A DNA stretch of 64,000 bases from Kitasatospora paranensis (lineage in GTDB: Bacteria > Actinomycetota > Actinomycetes > Streptomycetales > Streptomycetaceae). Made by a program: the position numbers and the translations under genes. Under the pieces are notes generated by a model that saw only the letters and a program-made list of their open reading frames with translations, was not told the origin of the DNA and ran no database searches. This document shows, one piece after another, positions 19,270-30,513 of the stretch. The DNA is taken from assembly GCF_039544005.1 (NCBI RefSeq), contig NZ_BAABKV010000001.1, positions 124,001-188,000 of the forward strand. Reading direction: 5' to 3'. The first letter of the stretch is position 1; each line of letters starts with the position of its first letter.

Positions 19270-21737
19270 TGAGCAGCAGCCTGTCCAACGTCATCTCCCT
19301 GGCCAAGCGCCGCAGCCCCGAGAACGAGTCCCCCACCAGGCTCGACGCGATACTTGCCGACGCTCCGGAGCAGGACGAAGAAGGGCCTCATCCGGAGTTC
19401 GTCGCCCGTGCCGAGCTCACCCTGGCCATGCCCGACCACCTCGCGCTGCGACGGGTTCCCCTGCGCCCCGATCCCCTGCAGGGCATCACCGCGGCGCTGA
19501 GCTCGGTGAACCAGGAGGACGCAGAGCGGGCGGATGTCGTGCTCGACCTGATCCCCGTCACCGCGGAGCAGCTCAACCGCCGTCGCAAGCAGTTGCTGCG
19601 TTCCGGGCGCCGCGGCCGCGGCGCCGAGCCGATCCTGCCCGGCATGCCGCACGGCGGCGGCGCGTCGCTCGACCTCGGCGCCGTGATGGCGCAGGTGGCT
19701 CGGGAGGTGAAGCAGTCCGGCTCCTCCGCCAGCGGGCGCGGCAGCTCCGGTATCTCCGGTGAGGGCCTGTCGGTGCGGGCCGACATGACCGCGGTGCTGG
19801 GCAAGTACATGCCGCACGAGCCGAAGGAGCCGGTCTTCGCGTTCCAGCTGCTGGTGCGGGCCTCGTCCCGGGTCGAGGGCCGAGAGCTGATGCTGCTGGA
19901 CGAGATCATCACGGCGCTGGAGGTCTGGAGCGGCGACAACCAGTGGAAGGAGGTCGGCCTCAACCTCCTCGTGCACCGGGTGGGGGCCGACTCAGTGCTG
20001 TACCGGCACCAGTTCGACCGGCGTTTCGCCACCGGGGAGTTCTCCCCGCGGCCGCCGGCGCTGGGTCAACGGCTCGGAGATCGCCGGACTGCTCAAGCCG
20101 CCCACGGTCCACAACGCGCACACCAAGCTGCCGGACGCGAGCGTCCCGCTGCCGCCAGGGGACCTGGTCGAGTACACCGGCCAGCGGGACCTGCTGCCGC
20201 TGGGCTTCGTCACCGGGCCCGACGGCCGGGAGTGCCTGGTCGGCGTGCCGCTGCGGTGGGTGCTGTTCGGCCTGTTCCTGGGCAAGTCCGGCTACGGCAA
20301 GACGGAGATGTCCCTGATCCAGGCGATCGCGCTCGCGCACAGCGGCCACGGGGTGATGTTCCTCGACCCGCACGGCGACGGCTGGCGCAAGGCCCAGCGG
20401 TTCCTCTCCCACGAGGGCCTGTACGACCGGCTGTGGGAGATCGACCTGTCGATCACCGACCCGGGCGCGATGGTCGCCTCCTGGAACCCGCTGTCGATGC
20501 AGGGGCGGCAGCCGAAGGACATCCCGAAGGTCGTCGGCGCGATCGTCGACTCCTTCGCCTCCGCCCTGAACTGGGGCGACACGAGCGGCCGCGCGAAGAC
20601 GATCCTGACCCGCTCGGTGCAGTCCCTGGCCTATCTGTCGTACAAGTTCGCCGAGGCCGGCCACCCCGAGCTCGCGCCGACCGTGTTCCAGATCCAGACC
20701 CTGCTCATGGACGAGGACTGGCGCAAGCTCGTCGTCTCCTACCTGCCGCCCCGCCTGCAGAGCTTCTGGCGCAACAGCTTCCCCAAGTACCCGGGCGAGG
20801 CGGCGCCGGTCGTCACCAACATCATCGAGCGTCTGGACAGCTCGGACGCCCTGAAGGCATTCCTCGGCAGCCCGGAGTCGACCTACGACATCCGGCGGGC
20901 GATGGACGAGGGCAAGGTCGTGTTCATCTGCCCGGAGGGCTCCGGTGACACCGACCGGATCATCTCCTGCCTGATCATTTACGACCTGTTCCGGGCCGGC
21001 CTGTCACGCCGCAACATCCACCCCTCCCAGCGCCGGGCGTTCTGGACGTTCATCGACGAGCTCACCGCGGTGGACGGCGCCTCCAAGGGCCACCTCGCTG
21101 CGATCACCGAGCAGCTGCGCAAGTACATGGTCAAGCTGCTGGCGATGACGCAGATGATGCAGCGCCTGACGGCCACCACCAGGGCCGGCCTGCTGCAGAA
21201 CCTGTCGATCCTGTCGACCACCGCGGCCGACGTCGAGGAGGCCGCGCTGGTCACCAAGCGGTGGGGCGGGGCGGTCGACCCGAACACCGTGGTCAAGCTG
21301 CGGCCCTACCACTACGTGATGTCCGTGAACCGGGGTGAGGGCATGTCCGACCCGTTCCGGGTGCGGGGCGCCAGCGTCGAGGAGGCGTACGCCCTCTACG
21401 ACAACCCCGACGGCGCCGAGCGTCTGCAGGATGCGCTGAACACCAACCTGAAGCGGCGCCCCGTCGGGCAGATCCTCGCCGAGCTGGAGACCCTCGACGA
21501 GCGGATCTTCGACGGCGTCACCCAGTACCTGACCCCGGTCCGGGTCTCCGCGCGGGAGGCCGCGGCCGGCGACATCGAGTCCGAGCCCACCGGCCGGCCG
21601 CCCCGACAGCGCCCCGGCCCCGGCCGAACCGGGGCGCGCCTGGCAGCCCGATCGCGGGCGCTGCCGTCGACCCCGAGCAGGCGCAGTACGACCGTCCCGA
21701 CGACGCCGACGAGGCATGGAGCACTGATCTGGGATGA
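19269..21737 (+). CDS. Coupling-type conjugation ATPase (TraG/VirD4-HerA class)
   Basis: About 822 residues from ATG 19269. The ATPase domain has Walker A GLFLGKSGYGKTEMS, the DPHGDGW strand, Walker B FWTFIDELTAVDG and a downstream Gln/Arg sensor block (ITEQLRKYMVKLLAMTQMMQRL). Such proteins bring the relaxosome DNA to the channel. Frame changes lie near 20045 and 21610; the second restores an end (AVDPEQAQYDRPDDADEA...) whose stop overlaps the next start as ATGA. Confidence 0.8.
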
Positions 21738-22675
21738 ACGCCGCCACCCTTCACCGCCCCGCCACGATGAGCCGCCTGGCCCAGGAGTCCATGACCGTGC
21801 TGTACCAGCACCGGCTGATGACCACCCAGCAGCTGCGCCGACTGCTCCAGCCCCGGGCGCAGCGGCCCGTCTATCTGCTGGACCAGCTCAGGCGCCTGGA
21901 GGATGCCGGGCTGGTCGAGCGGGTGCGCGCGCTGCATCGCAACCCCCGCCATGCCCAGTTCCTGTGGTTCCTGACCGAGGACGGCTACCTGCATATGGAC
22001 GGCTCGCAGGAGAGCGTCACCCGCCAGCACCGCACCACCACCGCCACCGCCACCGGGCCTCGCCAGGCGCACACCCTGGCGGTGAACGAGGTCGGCATCG
22101 CGATGGTGGAGCACGCGCGGAGGGCGGGACATGAGTGCGGGCCGCTGGACTGGATGCCGGAGGTCGCCCACCGGATGCGGGACGGCCAGCGGCGCTTCGA
22201 GGACGGCCACGTCATCTCCGATGCCGTCCTGGATTACACGCACGTCGCCGGCGATGGCCGCCGCACGCTGCTGCGGGCCTTCGTCGAGCTGGACCGGTGC
22301 ACCATGACCGTCACCCGGCTCGCGGACAAGGTCGCCGCGTACGGGCGGTACTTCGACTACATCCCGCAGGAGCACGACCGTGCCCGCCGTCCGAACAGGA
22401 GCCGTCCCGCCTGGCAGAGCACCTACTCCCGCTTCCCGCGGCTGCTGATCGTGCTGGACCACCAGTCCCCGCGTGTCCTGGGCTCCCGCACCAACGACCT
22501 CGGCGCGCTGACCGGCGCCAACCCCGGCCTGTCGGCGCTGGCGGCGCAGCTGTCCGTCGGCGTGACCACGCTGGCCAAGCTCCGCGAGCAGGGTCCGTTC
22601 GCCCCGATCTTCAAGCCGCTGCTGCGCAACCAGCCGCCCGCCGACATGTTCCTGCGTCCGCAGGCCGAGAGCTGA
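21734..22675 (+). CDS. Replication-relaxation family protein (relaxosome)
   Basis: 313 residues, intact. The N-terminal winged helix (YQHRLMTTQQLRRLLQPRAQ, then LRRLEDAGLVERV) followed by a nuclease-like core with FVELDRCTMTVTRLADKVAAYGRYF is the plan of the replication-relaxation family (PF13814) found in actinobacterial mobile elements. Probably binds or nicks the transfer origin. No classical MOB relaxase (HUH histidines) is present elsewhere in the window, so this is the best relaxase candidate. Confidence 0.75.
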   Translation: MNAATLHRPATMSRLAQESMTVLYQHRLMTTQQLRRLLQPRAQRPVYLLDQLRRLEDAGLVERVRALHRNPRHAQFLWFLTEDGYLHMDGSQESVTRQHRTTTATATGPRQAHTLAVNEVGIAMVEHARRAGHECGPLDWMPEVAHRMRDGQRRFEDGHVISDAVLDYTHVAGDGRRTLLRAFVELDRCTMTVTRLADKVAAYGRYFDYIPQEHDRARRPNRSRPAWQSTYSRFPRLLIVLDHQSPRVLGSRTNDLGALTGANPGLSALAAQLSVGVTTLAKLREQGPFAPIFKPLLRNQPPADMFLRPQAES

Positions 22676-22709
22676 GCACCAGCACCACCCGTACAAGGAG
22701 GACAGCACC

Positions 22710-24040
22710 GTGACGACGACCAGCGACACCGGCCCGGACCTTGCGCCCGGCTCCGCCGGCGTCAGCATGATCCACCTGGCGGAGATCCTCCAGCGCCACA
22801 CCCGCCTGGCGCAGCGGCGGTTCGTGATGCTGCCGTTGCGCGGGCCGGGCAGCGCCTACACCGAGCCCCAGGGCCGGCAGCCGGGCGATGCGACCGCCCC
22901 GGTCGAGCTCGCCGACCTGATCTCCGCCATCAGCGAGGTCGGGCTCCTGGAGCCGGTGCTCGTCGAGGAGACGCCGAACCCCGGCGGCGGCGCGCCGGCC
23001 ATGCGGCTGGTCTCCGGGGAGCGCCGGCTGCGCGCCATGCGCTGGGGCGCCCTGCACCTGGAGGAGAACCCGCACTTCGCGTCCATCCCCGCCATCGTGT
23101 GCCCCGGCCCGCTGTCGGACGAGGAGCGTTCGACCTGGAGGTTCGTGGAGAACTTCGCCCGGGAGGACCTCAAGCCCGCCGAGCAGGCCGTCGCGCTGAT
23201 GTACCAGCGCTGCGCGGTCCTGGTCGGCAAACTGCTGCGCGCCGGGAAGCCCGTGCCGCGCGAGGTCTACGAGATCACCGACGCCATCGAGCGGTTCCAG
23301 GCCCTGGAAAAGATCCGCGGCGGGGACCGGAGCTGCGCCGCGCCGTGGAGCGAGGTCCTCACCCGGCTCGGCCTGCAGCTGAGCGAGCGCAAGGCGATGG
23401 AGCTCGTGCGCGCCTTCAAGGAGTTGCCGCGCGAACTGAGCGAGGAGATGGACGAAGCGGGTGTCCGGCTCAACACGCGGATCCGCTACGCCCAGCTGCA
23501 GCGCGGCCGCGCGGATGCCGCGGCCGGGATCTGGGCCTCCTCAAGAACACCGGCCGGCTCCACCTGCTGCCCAGCGCCGTCGATATCGGCCTAGCCGAGC
23601 CGGACCTCGATGACGACGCCATCGTCGACGCCGCCGGCGAGCGGTTCGACAGCGCCAACGCCGGCCGCCGGGCGAAGCTCAGCCGCGTCCCCGCTGGCGA
23701 GGAAGCGAGCGGGCCACACGGCGACAACCCGGAAGACCTCGAGTCTGCCGACAGCGAGGCCCCGCCTCAGGCCAGCGATGCGCCGGCCGCCATGCCGGGG
23801 CCGGACGGCGAGCTGCCCGGAGTCCAGGGCCCGGACACGTCGGCGAGGCAGCGGCCGCTGGTCGAGCAGGCCGTCGTCCGCGCCACGCTCGACTCGCTGC
23901 GGGTGCTGCTCGCCGACCTGCGCACCGGCCACGACCTCGGCCGCTACGACCAGGGGTCGCTGCGTCTGGCGCTGCGCGAGCTCGAACCGTTCCTGGCCAC
24001 CGACACCACCGCACCCGCTTCCCAGGAGGTAGCAGCCTGA
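22710..24040 (+). CDS. ParB-like nuclease-domain protein
   Basis: About 443 residues from GTG 22710 (AAGGAGGA upstream). The ParB/sulfiredoxin-type domain has ELADLISAISEVGLLEPVLVEE, the GERRLRAMRWGAL signature and ENFAREDLKPAEQAVAL. A helical DNA-binding part follows. A one-base loss near 23525 joins it to the C-terminal frame (LGLLKNTGRLHLLP...). No ParA partner is visible in the window, so it may be a stand-alone relaxosome or regulatory ParB. Confidence 0.75.
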
Positions 24041-25146
24041 TGACCAGCATCTCCCTGCCCATGCCCACGGTCGGCGTTCCGCTGCCCGGCCGCGGCTGCG
24101 ACTGCACCCGCTGCGCGTTCTGGATGGGCCCGGACGGCCGCGGCGGGCCGGCCACCGTCGAGCCGCTGTGTTCGGGCAGCAACGCCGACTGCAGCTACTG
24201 CGGCTGCGCGGCCACCGAGGCCGGCTCTTCTGCGGGTGCCTGTGGCAGCTGCCCGATCCGCTGCGGCTCCCGGACCGACATCGCCGCCTGGATGCACGAC
24301 GTCGGCGGCACCCTCGCCTTCGACGACCTGAGCGTCGAGGGCGAGCTCCCGCAGCTGCCCTCGTTCATCCCCATGACCGACGGCAGCTCCGTCACCGCGC
24401 TGGACGCCAGCCTGCGCTGGCCCGCGTACGGCGTCGGCCTGCGGCGGGTCTTCAGCCCCGACACCCACACCATCTACCCGCGCTTCGCCGGCAAGGACGC
24501 ACGCCAGGTCCTCGGGCTCGGCGAGCAGCAGAAGGCGGTGCTGGTCGGCTACGGCGAGGATCCGCTGGTGGAGGCGTTCTGGTCCTATCGGCGCCGTGAC
24601 GGCCTGGTCGAGGAGCTCGCCTCGCAGGCCTGGGACGTGATCCTCTCGCCGAACTACTCGATCTACGGCAACTGGCCGCGGGCCGAGCACCTGCTGAACA
24701 TGCGCCGCTGCCTCATGATCGCGCAGGAGTTCCACGAGGCCGGCGCCGTGGCGGTGCCGAACGTGTACTGGTACCGGCTGCAGGACCTGGAGCGCTACCG
24801 CGCCTGGTTCGACGACGTCCCCGCGCCGGGCGTCGCCATGAATCTGCAGACCGTCCGCGAGAACAACAACTGGGACTCCTGGGCGCTGCCGGGCCTGTAC
24901 TGGCTGGCGGAGAACCTCCCCGAGGACCTGCCGGTCCTGCTCACCGGCCTGTCGCGAGCGGACCGCATCGCCCAGGCCGTCGCCCTGTTCGGTGACCGGC
25001 TGACGCTGATCAGCCAGAACCCCCACCAGTACGCGCTGCACGGCGCAGTGATGACGGCGAACGGGCGTGAGGACATCCACGCGCGGCCCGGCGACGCCTT
25101 CGCAGTCACCGTCCGGTACATGTCCTCGCTCCTGCCGCGACGGTGA
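24040..25146 (+). CDS. DUF4417 protein with Cys-rich N-terminus
   Basis: 368 residues, intact, ATG overlapping the previous stop. The first ~80 residues are cysteine-rich (GCDCTRCAFW, CSYCGCA, CGSCPIRCGS), suggesting a metal or Fe-S site. The C-terminal half matches DUF4417 (SPNYSIYGNWPRAEHLLNMR; AVAVPNVYWY; LTLISQNPHQYALHG), a family spread by mobile elements with unknown activity. End of the second conjugation operon. Confidence 0.7.
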   Translation: MTSISLPMPTVGVPLPGRGCDCTRCAFWMGPDGRGGPATVEPLCSGSNADCSYCGCAATEAGSSAGACGSCPIRCGSRTDIAAWMHDVGGTLAFDDLSVEGELPQLPSFIPMTDGSSVTALDASLRWPAYGVGLRRVFSPDTHTIYPRFAGKDARQVLGLGEQQKAVLVGYGEDPLVEAFWSYRRRDGLVEELASQAWDVILSPNYSIYGNWPRAEHLLNMRRCLMIAQEFHEAGAVAVPNVYWYRLQDLERYRAWFDDVPAPGVAMNLQTVRENNNWDSWALPGLYWLAENLPEDLPVLLTGLSRADRIAQAVALFGDRLTLISQNPHQYALHGAVMTANGREDIHARPGDAFAVTVRYMSSLLPRR

Positions 25147-25166
25147 CTCGAGAAACATCCCGGCCG

Positions 25167-25199
25167 CGGTCACACCGCGTCCGTGGCCGCCATCTATGG
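25167..25199 (+). promoter_or_regulatory. Bipartite element CGGTCACACCG-N12-CCATCTATGG, copy 3
   Basis: Third exact copy with the 12-nt gap. It ends 25 nt before ATG 25225 and sits in the short gap after the DUF4417 gene, so it starts the tagged-protein operon. Confidence 0.7.
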
Positions 25200-25224
25200 A
25201 GGGGCGAAGAGGAAAGGAGTCCCG

Positions 25225-25623
25225 ATGTCACAGCCCCACCCTGCGCCCGCTGCCACCGACCCGGCCCCTGGCGGGACCATCGACCAGTGGCGCCTGGCCG
25301 TACTGTCGGTCTGGCACCCGGCCCTCGGCGCGCCCCTGGACCCGGTGGCGGTCGTCGGTCTCGACCTGCGCCCGGGCGCCCAAGCCCGGGTGCACCTCGC
25401 CTGGGTGCCACTGGCCTTCGAGGCCGCCGACCCGTGGCGCGAGCTGCTGGCCGGCGGCGTCACTGGAGAACTGCTGGATCACTGGGCCGCGCAGCACACC
25501 ACGGTGGCCGTCGACTTCGTCGATGTGCCCGAGGGCGCCGTCGACCTCGCTCACGCCGCCGGGCTCGTCCTCGACGAGCTCCTCGCCGAGGTGCTGCCGA
25601 ACCTCCCCGAGCGAGGAGGGCTG
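25225..25623 (+). CDS. Hypothetical acidic protein, partner of tagged protein
   Basis: About 133 residues; ATG 25225 with GAGGAAAGGAG upstream. Contains DQWRLAVLSVWHPALGAPLD and VAVDFVDVPEGAVDLAHAAG. In the present sequence its frame runs on into the next gene; a TGA at 25622 overlapping ATG 25624 is one base out of frame, so a small sequence error or a genuine fusion is possible. Function unknown. Confidence 0.5.
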
Positions 25624-28242
25624 ATGGGCACCAACTCCAAGGCCAGCCACCAGAGCTACACCATCGCACCAGCCGGTGCAGACAGCTCGGACGACAACGC
25701 CCAGCCGGGAAGCGGTGAAGCCGTCAGCCAGGAGTATGCGGAGGCAGCCGCGAGCCTCGTCCTGGCCACGCAGCTCGCCCAGCTCATCGGCGACGGCGGC
25801 ATCGACTGGGAGTCGGACCCGAACTACCCCTGCTCGATGTGCCGGACGACCCGGTCGAGAAGTTCGACCAGTTCGCCGAGCAGATCAAAGCCGCCCGCGA
25901 GGCCGTGGAGGCCATGAAGGCCGCCGGCGCCTCAGACGAGGAGATCGCCGAGAAGCTCAAGGACATCAAGGCAGCCTCCCTGACGTATCTCACCGCGCTC
26001 CCGCCCTGGGAACTCCAGCAGATCGCCGCAGCGAAGGGCTTCGAACACCCGGTACTCGTCGGTCTGTCCGGCAAGGGGCAGCACCCCTTGGTGCACTGGC
26101 TCGACCCGGCCTACGACCAGGACATCAAGTCCAAGGCCGCGATCCAGGCCGCCGCCCACAAGCGCTACCAGCAACTGCTGGCCGGCGAGACCTATGGCGG
26201 CCTGACACTGGGGGACGTCCACCAGCTCGAAGGCACACCCATGCCGCCCACGAGCGGCGGCTGGCCCGCCACGCCGGAGCAGGTACAGCAGGCCCAGACT
26301 GCACTCGCTACGGCCATCGACGAGCTGCCGGACAAGCCCCAGCTGGTGAACGGCGAGCAGCTGGCGGCGCTGTTGAAGGCGGAGCGGCACCTCGCTGGCG
26401 CCGAATGCCCCGAGATGGGCGACGCCCTGCAGGCGGCGAAGGCGAAGGCCCACCAGGATGTCGACGCCTACCTGGACAAGGCCTGGGTGAAGGCCCACAA
26501 CACCGAGCTGGCGGCCAAGGAGGCGATCGACGCCGGCCTAATCACCGAGCAGCAGGCTGGCCTCGTGAGCGGACATCAGCTGGTAAAGCTGATCCGGCCG
26601 AACACCGACGCCGCCACGCTCACCATGGTCAAGGAAGGCATCGCGAAGCGGCAGGCGCAGCTCGACGCTCTCGACGCCGCAATGAGCGGTTACCTCCCGG
26701 TCGGCAAGGACACCAACGGCGCGCTCACACTCGCTCCCCTTGGGAAAGGGACAGCTGAACAGCAGAGCGAGGCGGTCAAGACCGCCGCCGAGTGGGCCGC
26801 CAGCACCGGCAAGCTGTACGAGGCGCAGCAGGCTGTCACGTCCTGGGCGAGCCAGATGGTACTTCCGCCAACCGATCTGACACAGCAGCACCCCGGCCTG
26901 GACAAGGAGAACTTCGTTCTCCCGTACAAGGAGACGGAGGCGCTCAACGCGTGGGCCAAGCAGCAGAAGCTCGCCCACCTGAGGGAGGTTGCCGAGCAGC
27001 TCGGCATGACCGCGGCCAGCAAGGCATCTCGGGCGCACGTGCAGAAGTTCATCGCGGGTCACTTCCACCCCAACTGGAAGCAGCAGCCGGCGTACGTCAA
27101 CCTCGCGGCGGAGCAGGCGGAGAAGAAGAAGGCGGCCAAGGCAAGGCAGGCTGCGGTAGCTCCGCCCACACCGACGGCACCCGCCACCTCCGCAGCACCG
27201 GCGGCCGCGGCAACGGGCGCGGGCGCCACCCTCACCGGGGCGCCGGTCACCCCGGTCGCGAAGCCCGCCAGCCCCAAGCCAACAGCCCCCGCAGCGTCCG
27301 GAGGGGCGTTCGCGGCCAAGAACAAGGCGCTGGTCGCAGCGCTGCAGATGGCCGGCGCCAACGCCTCCGATCTGCCCAAGCGCGTCGAGTCCGCGCAGGT
27401 CGCGGCGATGTCGTTCGGGCCTGCGCAGTCCGCGGCGCTCGGCGGTGCGCACAGCAAGACCCTGCACCAGGGCCCGGACGGGGGATGTGGCTGTTCAAGC
27501 CGGACAAGCAGGCCGGCGGCGCCCGGGCGGCCGCGGAGGCAGCGGCCTCCCACGCTCTGGACCTGGGTGGCGTCCCCTCGGTGCCGGTCTACCAGAAGGC
27601 GATCGGCGGCCAGCCGGGCTGCATCCAGCCGATGGTCAAGGGCGCCAAGACGCTCGGCGGGAGTCCGTCGTCCTGGACGCAGGGCCAGGTGGACTCGATC
27701 GTGCGCTACCACGTCGGCGCCTGGCTGGTCGGAGACCACGACGGCCACGCCCAGAACATGCTCGAGACGCCGTCGGGCGGCCTGGTCAACATCGACCGCG
27801 GTCAGGCCTTCAAGTTCTTCGGGCAGGACAAGCTCGATCTCGGTTACGCCCCGAACAGTGGGTACGGCTCTGTGCCGGTCCAGCAGCAGCTGTACTCGGC
27901 GTTCATGGGCGGCAGCCTGGCCGCGGGGGTGAAGGTGAACCCGGCCGTCGCCCACCCGGTCATCAAGTCGTTCGAGGCGATTCCGGACGCTCAGTGGCGG
28001 GCCGTGCTCCACGACACCGCGCACCAGGGCGCGACGGCGGGTCTGCACTGGGTGCCGAAGATGCGGGCCCGGGCCGCCAAGCAGCACGGCGTCCCCCGGC
28101 TCAGGTGACGCCCACGCAGATCGCCGAGGCGTTCCTGGACCACGCCTGCGAACGCAAGGCGACGCTGCGCGGCGACTTCGCCTACTTCTTCACCAAGCAA
28201 CTGAAGCTGTCCTCCGCCGCCGCCCTCAAGCACGGGAGCTGA
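25624..28242 (+). CDS. Large tagged protein with PI3/4-kinase-like C-terminal domain
   Basis: About 870 residues across four frames (one-base losses near 25840, 27481 and 28095, each at a G/C run). It starts MGTNSKASHQSYTIAP, nearly the same tag as the next gene; GAGGAGGG precedes ATG 25624. The long middle is helical with many Lys/Ala/Glu repeats. The C-terminal domain has a phosphate-binding-like start (GMWLFKPDKQAGG), the catalytic-loop pattern VGDHDGHAQNML (D-x-H-x-x-N) and NIDRGQAFKFFG (metal-binding D), as in phosphatidylinositol-kinase-like and HipA-like folds. Activity as a protein or lipid kinase is inferred from these motifs. Confidence 0.6.
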
Positions 28243-28247
28243 CCTCG

Positions 28248-30490
28248 ATGGGAACGAACTCCAAGTCCACGCACCAGTCGTACACGGTCGCCCCGTCTAC
28301 CGCGGCGACCCTGGACCCGCCGGCACCTGCGGCCGTGGCCGAGCAGCCCAGCCCGGCCGAGGCGGCCCAGCTGATCGCGGACCTGTTCAACGCGCCGTTC
28401 GAAGGCGGGACCGGCGCCGCGGCGGCGCAGCCGATGGCCGGCGTCGAGATGCCCGCGGAGCCCGTCCCGCCGCCGGCATCTGCCGACGCCGGGAAGGCCC
28501 GGACCACGGACGAGCCACCGGCGCCCGGCGAGGGCGAGTGGGATCCGGTCGAGCAGTCCCCAGCGGCCGAGCCGGATGGGCTGGAGGAGGCCGAGGGGCC
28601 GGCCGCCACCGGCGATGGGATGCCCGCTCCTCGGGAGCCCAAGGAAGAGGAGGAGGATCCGGCCGAACAGCCGCTGACGCCGGTGCCGGAAGCCCCGGTC
28701 AAGGGGCTGGCGATCGGTGAGCCGGTCCTGGTGGGCGGCGCCGACTTCCTCAACTCCGCGGCCACCTTGGTCTCCTACGACTCCTCCGACGGCACCCCCG
28801 CGAGGTGCTGCTGGCCCATGTGAACGAGGAAGCCGAGGAGAAGCTCCTGGACGCGCTCGCGCTGTCCGAAGAGAAGCTCGTTCCGGTGCAGGTCACCAAG
28901 GAGGTCACCGGCCGGCTGGAGCTCGACGAGAAGGCCAGCCTGCACGAGCTCGTGGCCCAGGCGGCGAAGTCGGTGAACCACAAGCTCAAGAACGGCATGG
29001 ACGTCCCGCAGTCCACCCACGACAAGATCACGGCGGCTGTCAAAGCCGTCGCCACGGCCGCACAGGGCGCCACCGCCGACGAGGCGGCCATGACCCGCTA
29101 CTACCTGGAGCAGCTGGAGACGATCGCCGAGAAGGCGAAATCCGGGCTGGGCGATCAGACCTACGCCGACGGCGGGAAGATCCCCATGGTGACTCCCTAC
29201 CTGCACACCGGCATCGCCACCGTCACGGAGATGGTGCCCGCGCCGGCCGACAACCCCGAGCCGGGGCAGCTCTCGGCGAAGCTCCGCAACGCCAGCCGGA
29301 TCAAGGCCTCCTTGGACCCGGCCACCGGTGAGGCCTCCTGGAACGGCACGTCCCGCGCCCAGGCGACGGGCAAGGAGTACCTCATCGACATGGGGGACGG
29401 CTGGAGCGCGGTGTACCGGCCCTACGGCCTCAACCAGCCTGGGAAGGCCGAGTTCAGCATGCGCGGCCAGCTCGAGGTCCACGCCCCCGCAGGGGCCGGC
29501 CACGGGCCCGAGCTCGTCTCCCGACTCGAGCAGCTCCACCTCGCGAACAAACCGATGACGGCCAGCGAAGGCGAGTGGACCTACCTTGCCAACAACATCA
29601 AGGCGCAAGGCCTGGCCTCGAACCCTCAGGTCAAGGAGGCGATGGACGTCGCGAGAGGGCTGGAAGACCTTCAGGTCCAGGAGCTCTTCCACGCGCACGC
29701 GCACGAGGCAGTCGGCATGGACGAGGCCGGCCTCTCGGCGTTCGCGAAGAAGCTCCAGCTGCAGGCCGCCCACGACGTCCTGCCCAAGCGCGTCGCCGTG
29801 GTCCGCGACGCCGTGGGCCAGGCCGCCGGCTTCGCGGACGGAGCTGCGCTGAGCGCGAGTCCCGGCTACCAGCCGACGCCGGCCAAGTCGGGCGGGTGGC
29901 TGACATGGAGCCGCTTCGACGTCACCGGCAACCCCGAGGCCTTCGCCAGCGCCTGGCAGGGGCGCAGCCTCGTGCACGGCATGGGCGGCGGAGACGTCAC
30001 CACCCTGTTCGCGACAGGAGTGCTCGCCTCCACCGAGCGCCGCGCCGTCATGGGCACGAGCAAGGGCGTCGGCATGAGCGAGAGCCAGGACAAGTTCTCC
30101 GGCGGCGCCAACAGCGTCTTCCTGCGCGTCAAGGACACGCTGGAGGCCGGCTACAGTGGCCACGGGGTCCGTCTGGTCTGGGACGACCCGGCTGTGCTGA
30201 TGAAGCGCAGCGACTACTACGCCTACAACGGCGACCACTTCGGGGCGCTGCACACCGCCAACGGGAAGAGCACCTCCGGGCAGACCAGCGATCCGATGAA
30301 GATCGCGACGTTCAGCTCCGGCTCCAACGAGGTGATGTTCAGGGACGGCATCGACCTGCTCGGCTCGGAGGCGCCGAGTCGCGTCCTGTGCGGCAGTGCG
30401 GACGACCGCGACAAGCTTCTGACGTTCTTCGCAGACAAGAAGATCACCCACCTCGGCGGCAAGCCCGTCACCGACGTCGTCGATATCTGA
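28248..30490 (+). CDS. Large tagged protein with possible ADP-ribosyltransferase-like C-terminus
   Basis: About 747 residues. It begins MGTNSKSTHQSYTVAP, matching the preceding gene's start at 12 of 16 positions or better. A Pro/Glu-rich disordered segment runs to about residue 180, then a long helical body. A one-base loss lies near 28795 (CCCCC). The last ~190 residues contain LVHGMGGGDVTTLFATGVLAS, SESQDKFSGGANSVFLRVKD and SNEVMFRDGIDL; an H...S...E-x-x-F arrangement recalls ADP-ribosyltransferase folds, but this is uncertain. The two tagged genes are 5 nt apart and clearly one operon. Confidence 0.5.
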
Positions 30491-30513
30491 CCCACACCCA
30501 CGGAAGGGACGCC

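Noticed and set aside
25624..30490. Phage head-module proteins
   Set aside because: Kinase- and ART-like ends occur in some phage proteins, but no capsid, portal, terminase or tail gene is nearby and the context is conjugation.
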